This document shows positions 7,980 to 17,524 of a stretch of DNA of 64,000 nt, piece after piece. The stretch spans positions 620,001-684,000 of the forward strand of contig CAVTFQ010000007.1 in assembly GCA_963734055.1 (NCBI GenBank), written 5' to 3'. Both the position numbers and the translations under genes were made by a program. Below the pieces are notes generated by a model. The model was not told where the DNA came from. It was given only the letters and a program-made list of their open reading frames with translations, and did no database searches. This stretch comes from CAIWHR01 sp963734055 (lineage in GTDB: Bacteria > Pseudomonadota > Gammaproteobacteria > Burkholderiales > Casimicrobiaceae). The stretch's first letter is position 1; the number at the start of each line of letters is the position of its first letter.

Positions 7980-8737
7980 AAGCGAGAGTCAAGATGGCGA
8001 CGAAGAGAGCAAAACCACGCGCACGGCGCGCGATTACCGTGAAACCCGCCAGGCCGGCAGCGTCACCGCGCAAATTGCGGCCCGCCCGACCGCTTCCCGT
8101 GAAAGCTCCGGTTCCGTTGGGCCGAGCGGGGAGTGCCGTCAAGGACGGAATCACCAGCAGCCTTACAACGCTGACCAGGATTGAGGGAGAGATTATCGTC
8201 CTCGTCAGATCAGCAGTCTCAAGTACCCTCGGTGCCGCGGGATCGGTCACCAGCGAATTGGTGGTCGTGGTACGCGACGTCGTGGGCGGCGGCTTGCAGG
8301 CGACGGAGCGAGCGGGCGCAGGTTTGGTCGTGAGCACCAAGAGCATTGCGAAGGGCGTCGTGTTGGGAGTGCACGAGGTGGGCGGCGACATTGCCACAGC
8401 TGCATCCGAAACGGTCAAGACGGTTGTCAGACATGCGGCTGCGGTCGGCGCGGATGTCGGCGCGGTGGCAAGACGTACCGTCGACGGCGTCTTGGAGGCT
8501 ACGATCGAGACGGGTGAGGACGTGGGTCGTGCTGCAAAGGCGGCCGTCGACGGCGCGATTAAAGCGGCAGGCGAGATCAGCACCCACGCCGCCCGAACGG
8601 TGGCCGGTGTTCTGGCCGGCGTCGTCCAGGGCATCAAAGAGGTAGGCGGCTCCCCTTCGTCTCGTCCGCCCGTCGTGCATCAGATGGCGGCACGCAAACG
8701 CACGACGCATCCGCCGCAGCGTGCTCATCGACGCTGA
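7976..8737 (+). CDS. Basic-headed, valine/alanine-rich protein of unknown function
   Basis: 253 residues. The first 50 are strongly basic and proline-rich (KRAKPRARRA, then RKLRPARPLP). Residues 55-225 form a low-complexity, probably helical stretch of Ala, Val, Gly and Thr with recurring heptad-like units (VVRDVVGGGLQATE, GEDVGRAAKAAVDGAIKAA), which resembles apolipoprotein- or LEA-like amphipathic repeats. The end is basic again. No enzyme motif and no signal peptide. The head resembles histone H1 tails, so nucleic-acid binding, or binding to polyhydroxybutyrate granules, is possible but unproven. It is coupled to the small gene at 7836. Confidence 0.7.
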   Translation: MKARVKMATKRAKPRARRAITVKPARPAASPRKLRPARPLPVKAPVPLGRAGSAVKDGITSSLTTLTRIEGEIIVLVRSAVSSTLGAAGSVTSELVVVVRDVVGGGLQATERAGAGLVVSTKSIAKGVVLGVHEVGGDIATAASETVKTVVRHAAAVGADVGAVARRTVDGVLEATIETGEDVGRAAKAAVDGAIKAAGEISTHAARTVAGVLAGVVQGIKEVGGSPSSRPPVVHQMAARKRTTHPPQRAHRR

Positions 8738-9191
8738 GAATTCAGTCTCCCTTGCCGGGTTCCGTGTTCGCTTTGGGTAGGATTTCGGCAAGGGGACGAT
8801 CGGGTGTCGCTTCGGTGAGCGCCCGAGCGGTTGCTCCAATCGCTCCTCGTTGATTGGTGGGTCGCGGCTGCGGGTCGAGCCGTCCTGGCCGACTCCATGG
8901 CGCTGCGGACCCGTGCCCGCAGTCATCCAATCGCGGCGGCGCCGTTACCGAAGGCTGAGGACCGGATGGATCGACGGCTATCCTCGACGCGGGCAGAAGG
9001 TCACGGTCGCTTCTCCACGTCGTCGATGCCAAGATGCAGGGGCAACGGCGCGTCTTGGGCCGCCACCCCATGCCTGTCGAATGCCGCCACGGCGCATGAC
9101 GCCTGCGCTTGCTAGGATCCACGCCCGCCTGCGTCGGACGGCAAAGCGTTCTAGGTCTGCCAAACTTCATCCGTAGAAAGATCTCCTCACC
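8738..9191. other. Intergenic region without a recognisable gene
   Basis: 454 bases between the basic protein and the P-type ATPase. Several frames stay open by GC bias (for example 8742-9251 minus), but none has a convincing ribosome site or a protein that looks like a family. No hairpin with a T-tract was seen. A promoter for the ATPase must lie here or further upstream. Confidence 0.5.
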
Positions 9192-11894
9192 GTGAGAATC
9201 GACAAGCTCTCGGCGGCCGAAGCCATTGCGAGCCTTCACAGCGCTCCGCAAGGATTATCCGTTGCCGAAGCCCTGAATCGGTTACGTGAATTTGGCCCGA
9301 ACCAAGTGGAGAGGGTCGCCGGAACACCTCTTTGGCTGCGATTTTTCAAGGAATTCTTTCATTTCTTTGCAGTGATCTTGTGGCTCGCCGCGGGGTTGGC
9401 GTTCGTGGGTGAATGGAGCGCCCCGGGCCAGGGCATGGCGAAGATTGGATGCGTTGTCATCGGTGTGATCGTCGTCAGCGGCTTGTTCTCCTTCTGGCAG
9501 GAATATCGTGCCGAGCAAACGCTGGCCGCGCTGCTCAGGCTACTCCCGCAGGAAGTGAAGGCGGTACGCGACGGTAAGGCGACGTCGCTGGCTGTCACGC
9601 AGCTCGTCCCGGGCGATATCCTGCTGCTCGAACAGGGCGACAACATTCCTGCCGACTGTCGGCTGATCGAGGCGTTTGGCGTTCGCGTCAACACCGCTAC
9701 GGTTACCGGCGAATCCCTGCCCAAGGCGCGGGACGCGGAACCCGCCGAAGCAGATGAACTGATCCATAGCAAGAACATCGTGCTCGCCGGCACCTCGATG
9801 ATCTCCGGAGAAGCAAAAGCCGTGGTTTTCGCCACGGGCATGCACACGGAATTTGGCAAGATCGCGCACCTCACCCAAACGAGTAGAGGAGGCGTCTCGC
9901 CCCTGCGCCGGGAGATCGCCCACCTGAGTCGATGGATTGCGATCCTCGCGGTGCTGATCGGGGTCGTGTTCTTCGCGGTCGGCTGGTTCCTCGGCGTTCC
10001 GTTCTGGGACGATTTCATCTTCGCCATTGGCCTCATCGTCGCCATGGTGCCGGAAGGACTGCTCCCGACGCTGACCTTGGCGTTGGTGCTTGCCACTCGA
10101 CGTTTGGCCAAGCGCAACGTCCTCATCCGCTATCTCCCGTCGGTCGAAGCATTGGGATCGACGACGGTGATCTGCACTGACAAGACCGGTACGCTGACCC
10201 AGAACCGCATGACGGTCAAACGCCTCTTCCTGGGCGAAGCGCTCGATTCGCTCAACCTCGCCGCACAAAGACCGCGATTCGTCGAGCAGTACCGGGCTTT
10301 CTTCCTGAATGCGTACCTCTGCCACGATCTCAACGCCGGCGAGCAGCACGGCAAGCCGCTGCTCTTGGGCGATCCCATGGAGATCGCGCTGGTCGAGATG
10401 GCGCGGGACGCACTGCCTGCCGGGACGGCTTTCGCCAAGGTGGACGAGATTCCCTTCGACGCCGACCGCATGCGGCTTACTACGGTGCATGCGCTGCCGG
10501 AGGCGCCCACGGTCTTGTGCAAGGGAGCGCCCGAGACCGTCCTGCCCCTCTGCAGTCGGATCCTGACGGCTGGAAGCATCGGCACCTTCGGGGGTGCATT
10601 GCGCGAGCAAGTGGTCAAGGCTCAGGAAGACATGGCCGAGCGAGGCTTACGGGTCATCGCGATGGCGTATCGGCCGCTCATGCCGCAGTGGCGGCATGAG
10701 CAGTTGGAAGAAGACCTCATCTTTGCCGGCCTCGTCGGCCTTGAGGACCCGCCGCGGCCCGAGGTGCCGGGGGCGATCCGCAAGTGCGGCGAAGCCGGCA
10801 TTCGGGTGATCATGGTCACGGGCGACCATCCCCACACCGCGCAGGCGATCGGCCGGGAAATCGGGCTTGTCCGGTCGGAGCATCCCAGCGTGATTACCGG
10901 CGAACAATTGCGCAACATGTCCCCCATCCAGTTGCGACTGGCTCTGGACGCGCCCGAACTGATCTTTGCGCGCGTCAGCGCCGACCAGAAGATGCGCATC
11001 GTCGAGGCGCTGAAACAAAAGCGGCACGTGGTGGCCGTCACCGGCGACGGCGTGAACGATGCGCCGGCGCTGAAGAGCGCGCACATCGGCATCGCGATGG
11101 GGATTGCCGGGACGGATGTGGCCAAGGAGGCGGCCGACATGGTGCTGTTGGACGACAACTTCGCGAGCATCGTGAGCGCCGTCGAGGAGGGGCGCGCGGT
11201 GTTCGAAAACATCCGCAAGTTTCTCACCTACATCCTGGCGCACAACGTGGCGGAATTGATCCCGTATCTGGCGTTCGTGCTGTTCAAGATCCCCTTGCCG
11301 TTGACGCCGATCCAGATCCTGGCGATCGACATGGGTACCGACTCGCTCACCGCCCTCGGACTGGGGGTAGAGAAGCCCGCCCCGGCGGTCATGGCACGGC
11401 CCCCGCGGCCGCAGCACGAGCGGCTCTTGAATTGGCCTCTGGCGCTGCGCGCCTACGGGTTCTTGGGGATGATCGAAGCGGTCGCCGCGATGGCGGCTTT
11501 CTTTTTCGTGCTCTGCGGAGCAGGCTGGCAATACGGCCAGATTCTGGCGACCTCGGATCCCCTCTACCTACAGAGCACCACCGCCTGCCTGAGCGCGATC
11601 ATCGTGATGCAGATCGTGAACGTATACCTTTGCCGAAGCACGACCCGCTCGACATTTGCAGTGGGTTTACTGGGAAATTCGCTGATCGGATGGGGGGTGC
11701 TTCTGGAGATTGCCCTGATTCTGTTGATTGTTTATACCCCATGGGGGCATCTCATTTTCGGGACCGCGCCCATTACCGGACAGGTCTGGCTCTTCATGGT
11801 CCCTTTCGCCGTCGGACTATTCGTTCTGGAAGAACTGCGCAAATGGCTGGTTCGCAGGACGGCCGCCAATTCAAGACTGCCTATTGCATCGTGA
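9192..11894 (+). CDS. P-type (P2) cation-transporting ATPase
   Basis: A complete 900-residue P2-type ATPase. Residues 1-70 are the cation-ATPase N-terminal domain; TGES of the actuator domain is at 172-175; PEGL lies in the fourth membrane helix; the phosphorylated aspartate is D330 in DKTGTLTQNRMT; TGDGVNDAPA of the P domain begins at 617; six C-terminal helices follow. The run PEGLLPTLTLAL resembles bacterial relatives of Na+/K+ and Ca2+ ATPases, but the ion cannot be assigned from sequence. It would pump cations across the inner membrane using ATP. The start is GTG 9192 with a weak ribosome site (AGAAAGA). Confidence 0.93.
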   Translation: MRIDKLSAAEAIASLHSAPQGLSVAEALNRLREFGPNQVERVAGTPLWLRFFKEFFHFFAVILWLAAGLAFVGEWSAPGQGMAKIGCVVIGVIVVSGLFSFWQEYRAEQTLAALLRLLPQEVKAVRDGKATSLAVTQLVPGDILLLEQGDNIPADCRLIEAFGVRVNTATVTGESLPKARDAEPAEADELIHSKNIVLAGTSMISGEAKAVVFATGMHTEFGKIAHLTQTSRGGVSPLRREIAHLSRWIAILAVLIGVVFFAVGWFLGVPFWDDFIFAIGLIVAMVPEGLLPTLTLALVLATRRLAKRNVLIRYLPSVEALGSTTVICTDKTGTLTQNRMTVKRLFLGEALDSLNLAAQRPRFVEQYRAFFLNAYLCHDLNAGEQHGKPLLLGDPMEIALVEMARDALPAGTAFAKVDEIPFDADRMRLTTVHALPEAPTVLCKGAPETVLPLCSRILTAGSIGTFGGALREQVVKAQEDMAERGLRVIAMAYRPLMPQWRHEQLEEDLIFAGLVGLEDPPRPEVPGAIRKCGEAGIRVIMVTGDHPHTAQAIGREIGLVRSEHPSVITGEQLRNMSPIQLRLALDAPELIFARVSADQKMRIVEALKQKRHVVAVTGDGVNDAPALKSAHIGIAMGIAGTDVAKEAADMVLLDDNFASIVSAVEEGRAVFENIRKFLTYILAHNVAELIPYLAFVLFKIPLPLTPIQILAIDMGTDSLTALGLGVEKPAPAVMARPPRPQHERLLNWPLALRAYGFLGMIEAVAAMAAFFFVLCGAGWQYGQILATSDPLYLQSTTACLSAIIVMQIVNVYLCRSTTRSTFAVGLLGNSLIGWGVLLEIALILLIVYTPWGHLIFGTAPITGQVWLFMVPFAVGLFVLEELRKWLVRRTAANSRLPIAS

Positions 11895-12012
11895 CCACGC
11901 AATCCTCCCTTCGCGCGACGTCACGCGTTTGGCAAATTCCGATGAGGCTCCTTATTGTCCCTGGGTGTTAGCCTCCAGTACGCGTCATCGCGCCGCTGGA
12001 GGCGCTGGACAC

Positions 12013-12049
12013 AAAAAGAAAGGACCCCGACAGTCGAACTGCCGGGGCC
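12013..12049 (-). terminator. Intrinsic terminator of the phasin gene
   Basis: On the minus strand a stem of about 11 bp (GGCCCCGGCAG paired with CTGTCGGGGTCC, one bulged base) closes a TTCGA loop and runs into TTTCTTTTT. It sits 55 bases after the phasin stop and also separates it from the convergent ATPase gene. Confidence 0.8.
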
Positions 12050-12103
12050 CATTAACCAATCAGTTATTCTTGTCGAAGAGTCGGAGCCAAAGTCCCGACT
12101 GGC

Positions 12104-12592
12104 TCAGGAAACCTTGGCTTTCTTCGGCTCCTGCTGTCCGCCTGCGCTCGCAATCGTCTTGGCGAGAAACTGCTTCACCGCGGTGGCGGCCGAATCGCGT
12201 CCGTCAGCGATGGCCTTCACATACTGCTCCACGTATTGCTGCGTTTCCTTGGTGTACTTGCTGAATGGCTCGCCCATCAGCTCCGCCATCTTGGCCTGCG
12301 TTTGCGGCACTGTTTCAAATCCCATGCGCGAAACTTCCAGGACCCGGCGTACGTTCGCTTGATAGAAGGTCGCCCAATCGGCGAGCAACGAGCCGGAGTC
12401 CTTGGTCGTCAGAAGCGACTTGAGATACTTGGCGTTCTCGGCAAACGCGGCGTTGGCGGCATCGCTTTGAACCTTGAACAGGCGCTCGTTGGCTTCCGCC
12501 ATCACGATGGCCATGCGGAGTGCCTTGTCGACGTTTACATCACGCGCGGCGACGGCATTCGGATTCGGAATATGTTGGGTATGAATGGACAT
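12104..12592 (-). CDS. Phasin family protein
   Basis: The 162-residue protein is almost wholly helical, with the phasin pattern: an AEANERLFKVQSDAANAAF segment, the central EVSRMGFETVPQTQAKM block, and an Ala/Lys-rich end (KTIASAGGQQEPKKAKVS). Phasins coat polyhydroxyalkanoate granules and control their size and number; some act as stress chaperones. The gene stands alone with its own terminator. The nearby 3-hydroxybutyrate dehydrogenase remnant supports a polyhydroxybutyrate-producing ancestor. Confidence 0.88.
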   Translation of the reverse strand: MSIHTQHIPNPNAVAARDVNVDKALRMAIVMAEANERLFKVQSDAANAAFAENAKYLKSLLTTKDSGSLLADWATFYQANVRRVLEVSRMGFETVPQTQAKMAELMGEPFSKYTKETQQYVEQYVKAIADGRDSAATAVKQFLAKTIASAGGQQEPKKAKVS

Positions 12593-13004
12593 GTGTTGCC
12601 CTTTGAGAGACCGCTAACGCTACATAGGAGATCCCATATAGATATTTCGCTTGGACTTAGGCAAGTGCGCAGCGGTGCGCAGGAGTCATAAGCGAAGTAC
12701 GCCAGGTGCTCGACCGGCTATGAGTCGGCATCGCACAAGCTAGGGGATGCCATGGGGGATCGCCAAGGGCTGCAAGTCCAACCTGGCGTGGGCGGAAGGG
12801 CTGAAGCTACCCTCTCCGTGGAACGATTACTATACCATGCATGAGACAGGAAATGGGTGAGCAAACAGAATTCTGATCGGTCTGAATGAAAGATCTTGGC
12901 CGGTTCCTGATCGTTCTTCATGGGCTGGCGGTTGGGCCGGCGCAACAACGCATCCGGGCATCCTCAGGTTGTGCGAGGGGCTATGTCAACCTTGATCCGA
13001 AATC
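12593..13004. other. Intergenic region between phasin and epimerase genes
   Basis: 412 bases. The part next to the phasin start (12600-12700) is AT-richer and likely carries its promoter. No gene, remnant or clear operator was recognised in the rest. Confidence 0.5.
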
Positions 13005-13799
13005 ATGAACGTATCGATCACCGGAAGGCGCTCCGAACTCGGCGGGATCCTCGCGCGGCGACAGCGCGCGGCGAGCGCGCCCGAACACGTTCATATCAAC
13101 GTTGCGGGGCAGCAGGCGAACAGCCTGTTGCACGACGGCCACGCGTGGAAGGATTTCACCCGCACGGCGCTGGCCGGAACGCGCCGCGCGATGCGCTCGG
13201 CTCGAGTGGACGGTGCGCCGATCCTCGTCCACGCGAGCTTCGCCTTCGTGCACGCCGTCGAGCGCGGGGCTAGCCTCAAGGAGCCGCTGCGCTCATCGGT
13301 CGATGCGATCCTCGAATGCGAAGCGCTGGCCCTGTCGGGCCCGGTACCCGCCTGTGTCGTGCGCCTTGGTTATCTGTACGGCCCGGAGAGCGCTGATCTG
13401 CGTGCCTATCGCACGGCCTTTCGCCTCGGCCGGCCGTACTGGTCCGGTCCGCCCAAAGCGCTGCAATATCACCTCCATCAGCTTGATGCCGCCGCGGCTT
13501 TGCTCGCCGCAGGCAGACCAAGAAACGCCGGCAAGATCCTCTACGCTACTGACGGTCACGCAATTTCGTTCATGAAGTTGATGGATGCGTTCGCGCACCG
13601 GGTCGGCCGGCGAACCCCATTACATTTGCCGTGGTACTCGAAGCTCCTCGCCAAAGTGATCATTCGTGACGAACACATGCAACAAACGGCACTGGGCATG
13701 CCGCGGCGAGCGCCGTCCCCGCGCGTACCGGGATGGAAACCGAGGTTCCCGGACTACCGAAAAGGCCTCGATCAGGTCATCGGAGACTGGAGCGACTGA
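13005..13799 (+). CDS. NAD(P)-dependent epimerase/dehydratase-like protein, shortened Rossmann region
   Basis: 264 residues related to atypical short-chain dehydrogenases. It opens MNVSITGRRSELGGILARR, which keeps the start of a nucleotide-binding loop (TG....LG), but the beta-strands that normally follow are largely missing: within 30 residues the protein jumps to NSLLHDGHAWKDF, usually found past residue 70. The later part is well kept (ILVHASFAFVHAV, then CVVRLGYLYGP, then PWYSKLLAKVIIRDEH). The deletion probably impairs cofactor binding, so it may be decaying or a non-catalytic relative. A more degraded copy of its 3' end lies at 4619-4816. Confidence 0.7.
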   Translation: MNVSITGRRSELGGILARRQRAASAPEHVHINVAGQQANSLLHDGHAWKDFTRTALAGTRRAMRSARVDGAPILVHASFAFVHAVERGASLKEPLRSSVDAILECEALALSGPVPACVVRLGYLYGPESADLRAYRTAFRLGRPYWSGPPKALQYHLHQLDAAAALLAAGRPRNAGKILYATDGHAISFMKLMDAFAHRVGRRTPLHLPWYSKLLAKVIIRDEHMQQTALGMPRRAPSPRVPGWKPRFPDYRKGLDQVIGDWSD

Positions 13800-14054
13800 A
13801 CCGGTGCATGCGCAAATCACTCATTCGAGCCGCGGGTCGTGACGCGCTCTGCATCCTTCAGTCTGCGCTACGTCGTCTTCGCAGGCTTCTTCAAATCCGG
13901 GTTGCCGTCGGTTTCCGAGCGCCCCAAGTCGGGGCCTCTTGCCGCAGGACGCAGGGACCAACCCAGTTGGGTCGCGAACGTTGATGTCGGTCAATTCAGT
14001 CCACTGAAGGGCGTCTAACATCGATTCTGTGCACGGGGGGCCGAGGGAAATACC

Positions 14055-15068
14055 ATGCCGACCCCACGTTGGCTGAAGAACCTGATCGACCTCGTACCGC
14101 CGGTCAGGGAGTCGCGGCGTTTCCGATATTTTGACTTTTGGCGGCCTCACCCATTCCGACCGAACGACCGGAATTTTTGCCTGGCGAACGCAGGGTGGCT
14201 CGCCGAAGCCTCGATGCTTGCGTATTCGCCGCCGGAGGAAGCGCTCGAGATATTCGGGCGTTTCGGCCAAGGCAGGAGCGCCGCCGAATTCGTCGGAAAC
14301 GCGGAGCGGGACACAGCGTGCTATCTGCTGATAAACGACGCGTTTGTCGCCGCTGTCTTCCGAGGCTCGGAAATCTTACGGCCGGATCGCTGGCGATCGC
14401 TCGACGATGCACGGGCCAACCTCCGCGCCGTCGTACTCGACTGGTGGGGGAACGCAGAAACGCCGCTGCTGCCGGTGCGACGGCGCTCACCCCGACGGGT
14501 GCACGCCGGCTTTCTGCACGACCTTGACACCATCTGGCCAGCCATCGGCCCGCGACTCGAGCGACTGCGACGAAAGCGGCCCGGTCGGCGGGTCTGGTTC
14601 TCGGGACACAGCCTGGGCGGCGCGCTGGCGACGCTCGCGGCAGAACGCTACCGGCACACGACCGGAATCTACACCTTCGGTGCGCCGCGGGTGGGCAACG
14701 AATCGTTCGCGCAGGCATTTCGCGTGCCTGCGTTCCGGATCGTGAACAACAATGACGTCACGGCATGGGTGCCGCCGCCGTGGCTCGGCGGTTTCCGCCA
14801 CGTCGGACACGAAATCCTGATCACCGCGTCAGGAAAACTGGTCGAGGGGCCATCCGTTCTATTCGAGCTGTCCGACCTGGTGCGAGGCTACTTGTCGCAA
14901 GCCAGGCGAGTACTCAGCGGGGACGTGGCATCGGTCGCGATCGACTCGATCTATGACCATTCGCCGTTGCTCTACGTACGCTGCCTCCGGCAGTGCTTCA
15001 TCGCCGGGTCAGGTGTCTGCAGGCAAGCGACTACCCAAGTCGGGAGTGCGCAGAGAGAATCGGGATGA
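14055..15068 (+). CDS. Class 3 (fungal-type) lipase family protein
   Basis: 337-residue alpha/beta hydrolase of the lipase class 3 family. The nucleophile elbow is GHSLGGA with Ser186; the likely acid is Asp234 (in NNNDVTAWVPP, after FGAPRVGN) and the likely base His302 (YDHSPLLY). A lid-like region precedes the elbow. No signal peptide is visible, so an intracellular or membrane-associated esterase on acylglycerols or polyester is possible. Its last bases overlap the next start (ATGA, 15065-15068), so the two are probably co-translated. Confidence 0.88.
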   Translation: MPTPRWLKNLIDLVPPVRESRRFRYFDFWRPHPFRPNDRNFCLANAGWLAEASMLAYSPPEEALEIFGRFGQGRSAAEFVGNAERDTACYLLINDAFVAAVFRGSEILRPDRWRSLDDARANLRAVVLDWWGNAETPLLPVRRRSPRRVHAGFLHDLDTIWPAIGPRLERLRRKRPGRRVWFSGHSLGGALATLAAERYRHTTGIYTFGAPRVGNESFAQAFRVPAFRIVNNNDVTAWVPPPWLGGFRHVGHEILITASGKLVEGPSVLFELSDLVRGYLSQARRVLSGDVASVAIDSIYDHSPLLYVRCLRQCFIAGSGVCRQATTQVGSAQRESG

Positions 15069-15649
15069 AATCGGTACTCGTTGTCTACGGCACGACGGAA
15101 GGTCAGACCCGCAAGATCGCGGAGTTCATGGCAAGTGCGCTGAAAGCCCGTGGGGTGGAAATTGATCTCCTGGACAGCGCGGCCGAGCGCGCCGCGCTGG
15201 TGGAACCGGTCTACGCGGCCGCGATCGTGTGCGGCTCACTCCACCTCCGCAGGTACCAAGCCTCGCTCCTGCGCTTCGTGAGAGATAACAAGACATGGCT
15301 CGCCGGATTGCCGGCTGCCTTCGTCTCGGTGAGTATGACGGCGGCATTGAAGGCCGACCGAAGTCGTGCCCAGTTGCGGGAGATCGCGGAAGCGTTCTTT
15401 CGGAAAGCCGGCTGGACGCCGGGGATCACCCAGCATGTGGCCGGCGCATTGCGGTACTCGCGGTACGCCTATTTCAAGCGATTGATTATGAAGCTGATCG
15501 CCAGGCACCAAGGTGGAGACACGGATACGTCGCGCGATTACGAGTACACCGACTGGGATGACTTAACCCGTTTCGTCGAGACCTTCCTGGCCGCGATTTC
15601 GTTGCGAAAGGGCGTTCACTCGTCGACGAAAGCGCCAGGTCTTGCCTGA
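15065..15649 (+). CDS. Flavodoxin-domain protein (HemG-like)
   Basis: 194-residue flavodoxin-like protein. The FMN-phosphate loop is at the start (VVYGTTEGQTRKIAEFM), and later segments (VCGSLHLRRYQASLLRFV, then FVSVSMTAA) match the flavodoxin_5 family that includes the menaquinone-dependent protoporphyrinogen oxidase HemG. A role in haem synthesis or quinone-linked redox is plausible, not shown. ATG 15065 is chosen over 14993 because it overlaps the lipase stop and places the flavodoxin strand at residue 3. Confidence 0.82.
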   Translation: MKSVLVVYGTTEGQTRKIAEFMASALKARGVEIDLLDSAAERAALVEPVYAAAIVCGSLHLRRYQASLLRFVRDNKTWLAGLPAAFVSVSMTAALKADRSRAQLREIAEAFFRKAGWTPGITQHVAGALRYSRYAYFKRLIMKLIARHQGGDTDTSRDYEYTDWDDLTRFVETFLAAISLRKGVHSSTKAPGLA

Positions 15650-15739
15650 CGGATAATCGCCATGGGCTTCGTTGCCCTGGCAGATATCTGCGGGACGCTT
15701 GGACTGCAGCAATTCGATAATCGGAAACGGGAAGGGACC

Positions 15740-17428
15740 ATGGCCAACAAGATCTGGCTCAAGAGCTACCCCGTGGGCATGCCCGCCGAGATCGACGCCG
15801 ACCTGTTCGCGTCCGTCCCGGACCTGTTCGAGAAGATCACCCGCAAGTTTGCGGACAAGCCGGCCTATCACAATCTCGGCCGCACGATGAGCTATGCCGC
15901 ACTGGAGCGGCTGGCGCGAGAGTTTGCCGCCTTTCTGCAAGCACTGCCCGGCATGACCAGGGGCGACCGTGTTGCCCTCATGGCGCCTAATCTTCTGCAA
16001 TTTCCGGTGGCCCTGTTCGGCATACTGCGGGCCGGCATGACCGTGGTGAACGTCAATCCGCTGTACACGACGCGCGAGCTCGAGCACCAGTTGAAAGATT
16101 CCGGCGCGAAGGCGATCGTCATTCTCGAGAATTTTGCCAGCACGTTGCAGCAAGTGCTCGGCAACACGTCAGTCGAGCACGTGATTACGACGCAGGTGGG
16201 CGACCTGCTGCCGGCGCCGAAACGCTGGGCCGTCAATCTGCTCGTCAAGAAAGTAAGGAAGATGGTCCCCGCATGGCGCATCGACGGCGCGATCGGATTC
16301 CGGAGGTCGCTCGCGCGCGGCGCGGCGACGCCGTTCAAGCCCGTCGACGTGTCGCGGGACGACATCGCATTTCTGCAGTACACGGGCGGCACCACCGGCG
16401 TCGCGAAGGGCGCAATGCTGACCCACCGCAACGTGCTGGCCAATCTGGAGCAGACCGGCGTGTGGGTCTCGGGCAGCTTCAAGGAAGGCACCGAAATCGT
16501 CATGGCGCCCTTGCCGATGTACCACATCTTCTGCCTAACCTCGACGCTGTCGTTCATGAAATGGGGCAGCCTCATCGTACTCATAACTAATCCGCGCGAC
16601 ATGCCGGCCTTCGTGAAAGAACTGGGAAAGTGGAAGTGGAGCGTCATGACCGGTGTCAATACACTGTTCAACGGGCTCTTGAACACGCCGGGATTCGAGC
16701 GGCTCGACTTTTCCTCGTTGAAAGTGGTGGTCGGCGGCGGCGCGGCGGTGCAAAGGGCCGTCGCCGAGCGCTGGCATCAAGTGACCGGCGGCTACATCAC
16801 AGAAGCTTATGGCCTCACGGAGGCGTCGCCCGGAGCTTGCGCCAATCCCTTGAGAACGCCATGGAACGGGACTATCGGTCTGCCATTCCCCTCCACGGAT
16901 GTATCGATCCGTGACGACAGCTTCAACGAGTTGCCGGTCTGGAGCGGCACGGGAGACATCGACAAGCACGCCGGCGAGCTCTGCATTCGCGGCCCACAGG
17001 TGATGATGGGTTACTGGAACAATCCGGAGGAGACCGCCAAGGTGATGCAGGACGGCTGGTTGAAGACGGGCGACATCGGATATCTGAATGCCGACGGCTA
17101 CCTTACGATCACCGATCGCAAGAAGGACATGATCCTCGTGTCCGGCTTCAACGTTTACCCGAACGAAATCGAGAGCGTGGTGGCGACCCACCCAGGCGTG
17201 CTCGAATGTGGTGCGGTGGGCGTGCCCGACGAAAGATCAGGAGAGGCGGTGAAGGTGGTGATCGTGAAGAAAGATCCGAATCTCACCAGGGATGCCGTGA
17301 TCGATCATTGCAAGGCCCAGCTCACTGGTTACAAGGTGCCCCGCCACGTTGAGTTCCGCAACGTCCTGCCGAAAACGCCGATCGGGAAAGTGCTGCGGCG
17401 CGACCTGCGCAACGAGCCGAAAGAGTAG
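15740..17428 (+). CDS. fadD: Long-chain fatty acid-CoA ligase (AMP-forming)
   Basis: 562-residue ANL-superfamily enzyme activating a fatty acid to acyl-AMP, then acyl-CoA. The P-loop YTGGTTGVAKGAML, the A5 motif YGLTEASPGA, the A7 aspartate in LKTGDIGYLNADGY, the hinge DRKKDMILVSGFNVYP and the catalytic lysine near the end (KTPIGKVLRRDL) are all present. ATG 15740 follows GGGAAGGGACC; an earlier start at 15662 would add 26 unrelated residues. FadD is the best named match, though chain length cannot be read from sequence. Confidence 0.9.
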   Translation: MANKIWLKSYPVGMPAEIDADLFASVPDLFEKITRKFADKPAYHNLGRTMSYAALERLAREFAAFLQALPGMTRGDRVALMAPNLLQFPVALFGILRAGMTVVNVNPLYTTRELEHQLKDSGAKAIVILENFASTLQQVLGNTSVEHVITTQVGDLLPAPKRWAVNLLVKKVRKMVPAWRIDGAIGFRRSLARGAATPFKPVDVSRDDIAFLQYTGGTTGVAKGAMLTHRNVLANLEQTGVWVSGSFKEGTEIVMAPLPMYHIFCLTSTLSFMKWGSLIVLITNPRDMPAFVKELGKWKWSVMTGVNTLFNGLLNTPGFERLDFSSLKVVVGGGAAVQRAVAERWHQVTGGYITEAYGLTEASPGACANPLRTPWNGTIGLPFPSTDVSIRDDSFNELPVWSGTGDIDKHAGELCIRGPQVMMGYWNNPEETAKVMQDGWLKTGDIGYLNADGYLTITDRKKDMILVSGFNVYPNEIESVVATHPGVLECGAVGVPDERSGEAVKVVIVKKDPNLTRDAVIDHCKAQLTGYKVPRHVEFRNVLPKTPIGKVLRRDLRNEPKE

Positions 17429-17524
17429 CGGCATTCATTGTGGCCAACGGCAGCACAGTGCCTTCCTTTCCAGACATGCCGGCGCTCGTAGCCGCTCGCG
17501 GACGGTCGTCGCAAGACGGACAAC

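Noticed and set aside
8742..9251. Minus-strand open frame of 169 codons before the P-type ATPase
   Set aside because: No ribosome site, overlaps the ATPase start and has unusual composition without a recognisable domain.
13821..14270. Minus-strand frame of 149 codons before the lipase
   Set aside because: Overlaps the lipase start on the opposite strand and has no recognisable domain.
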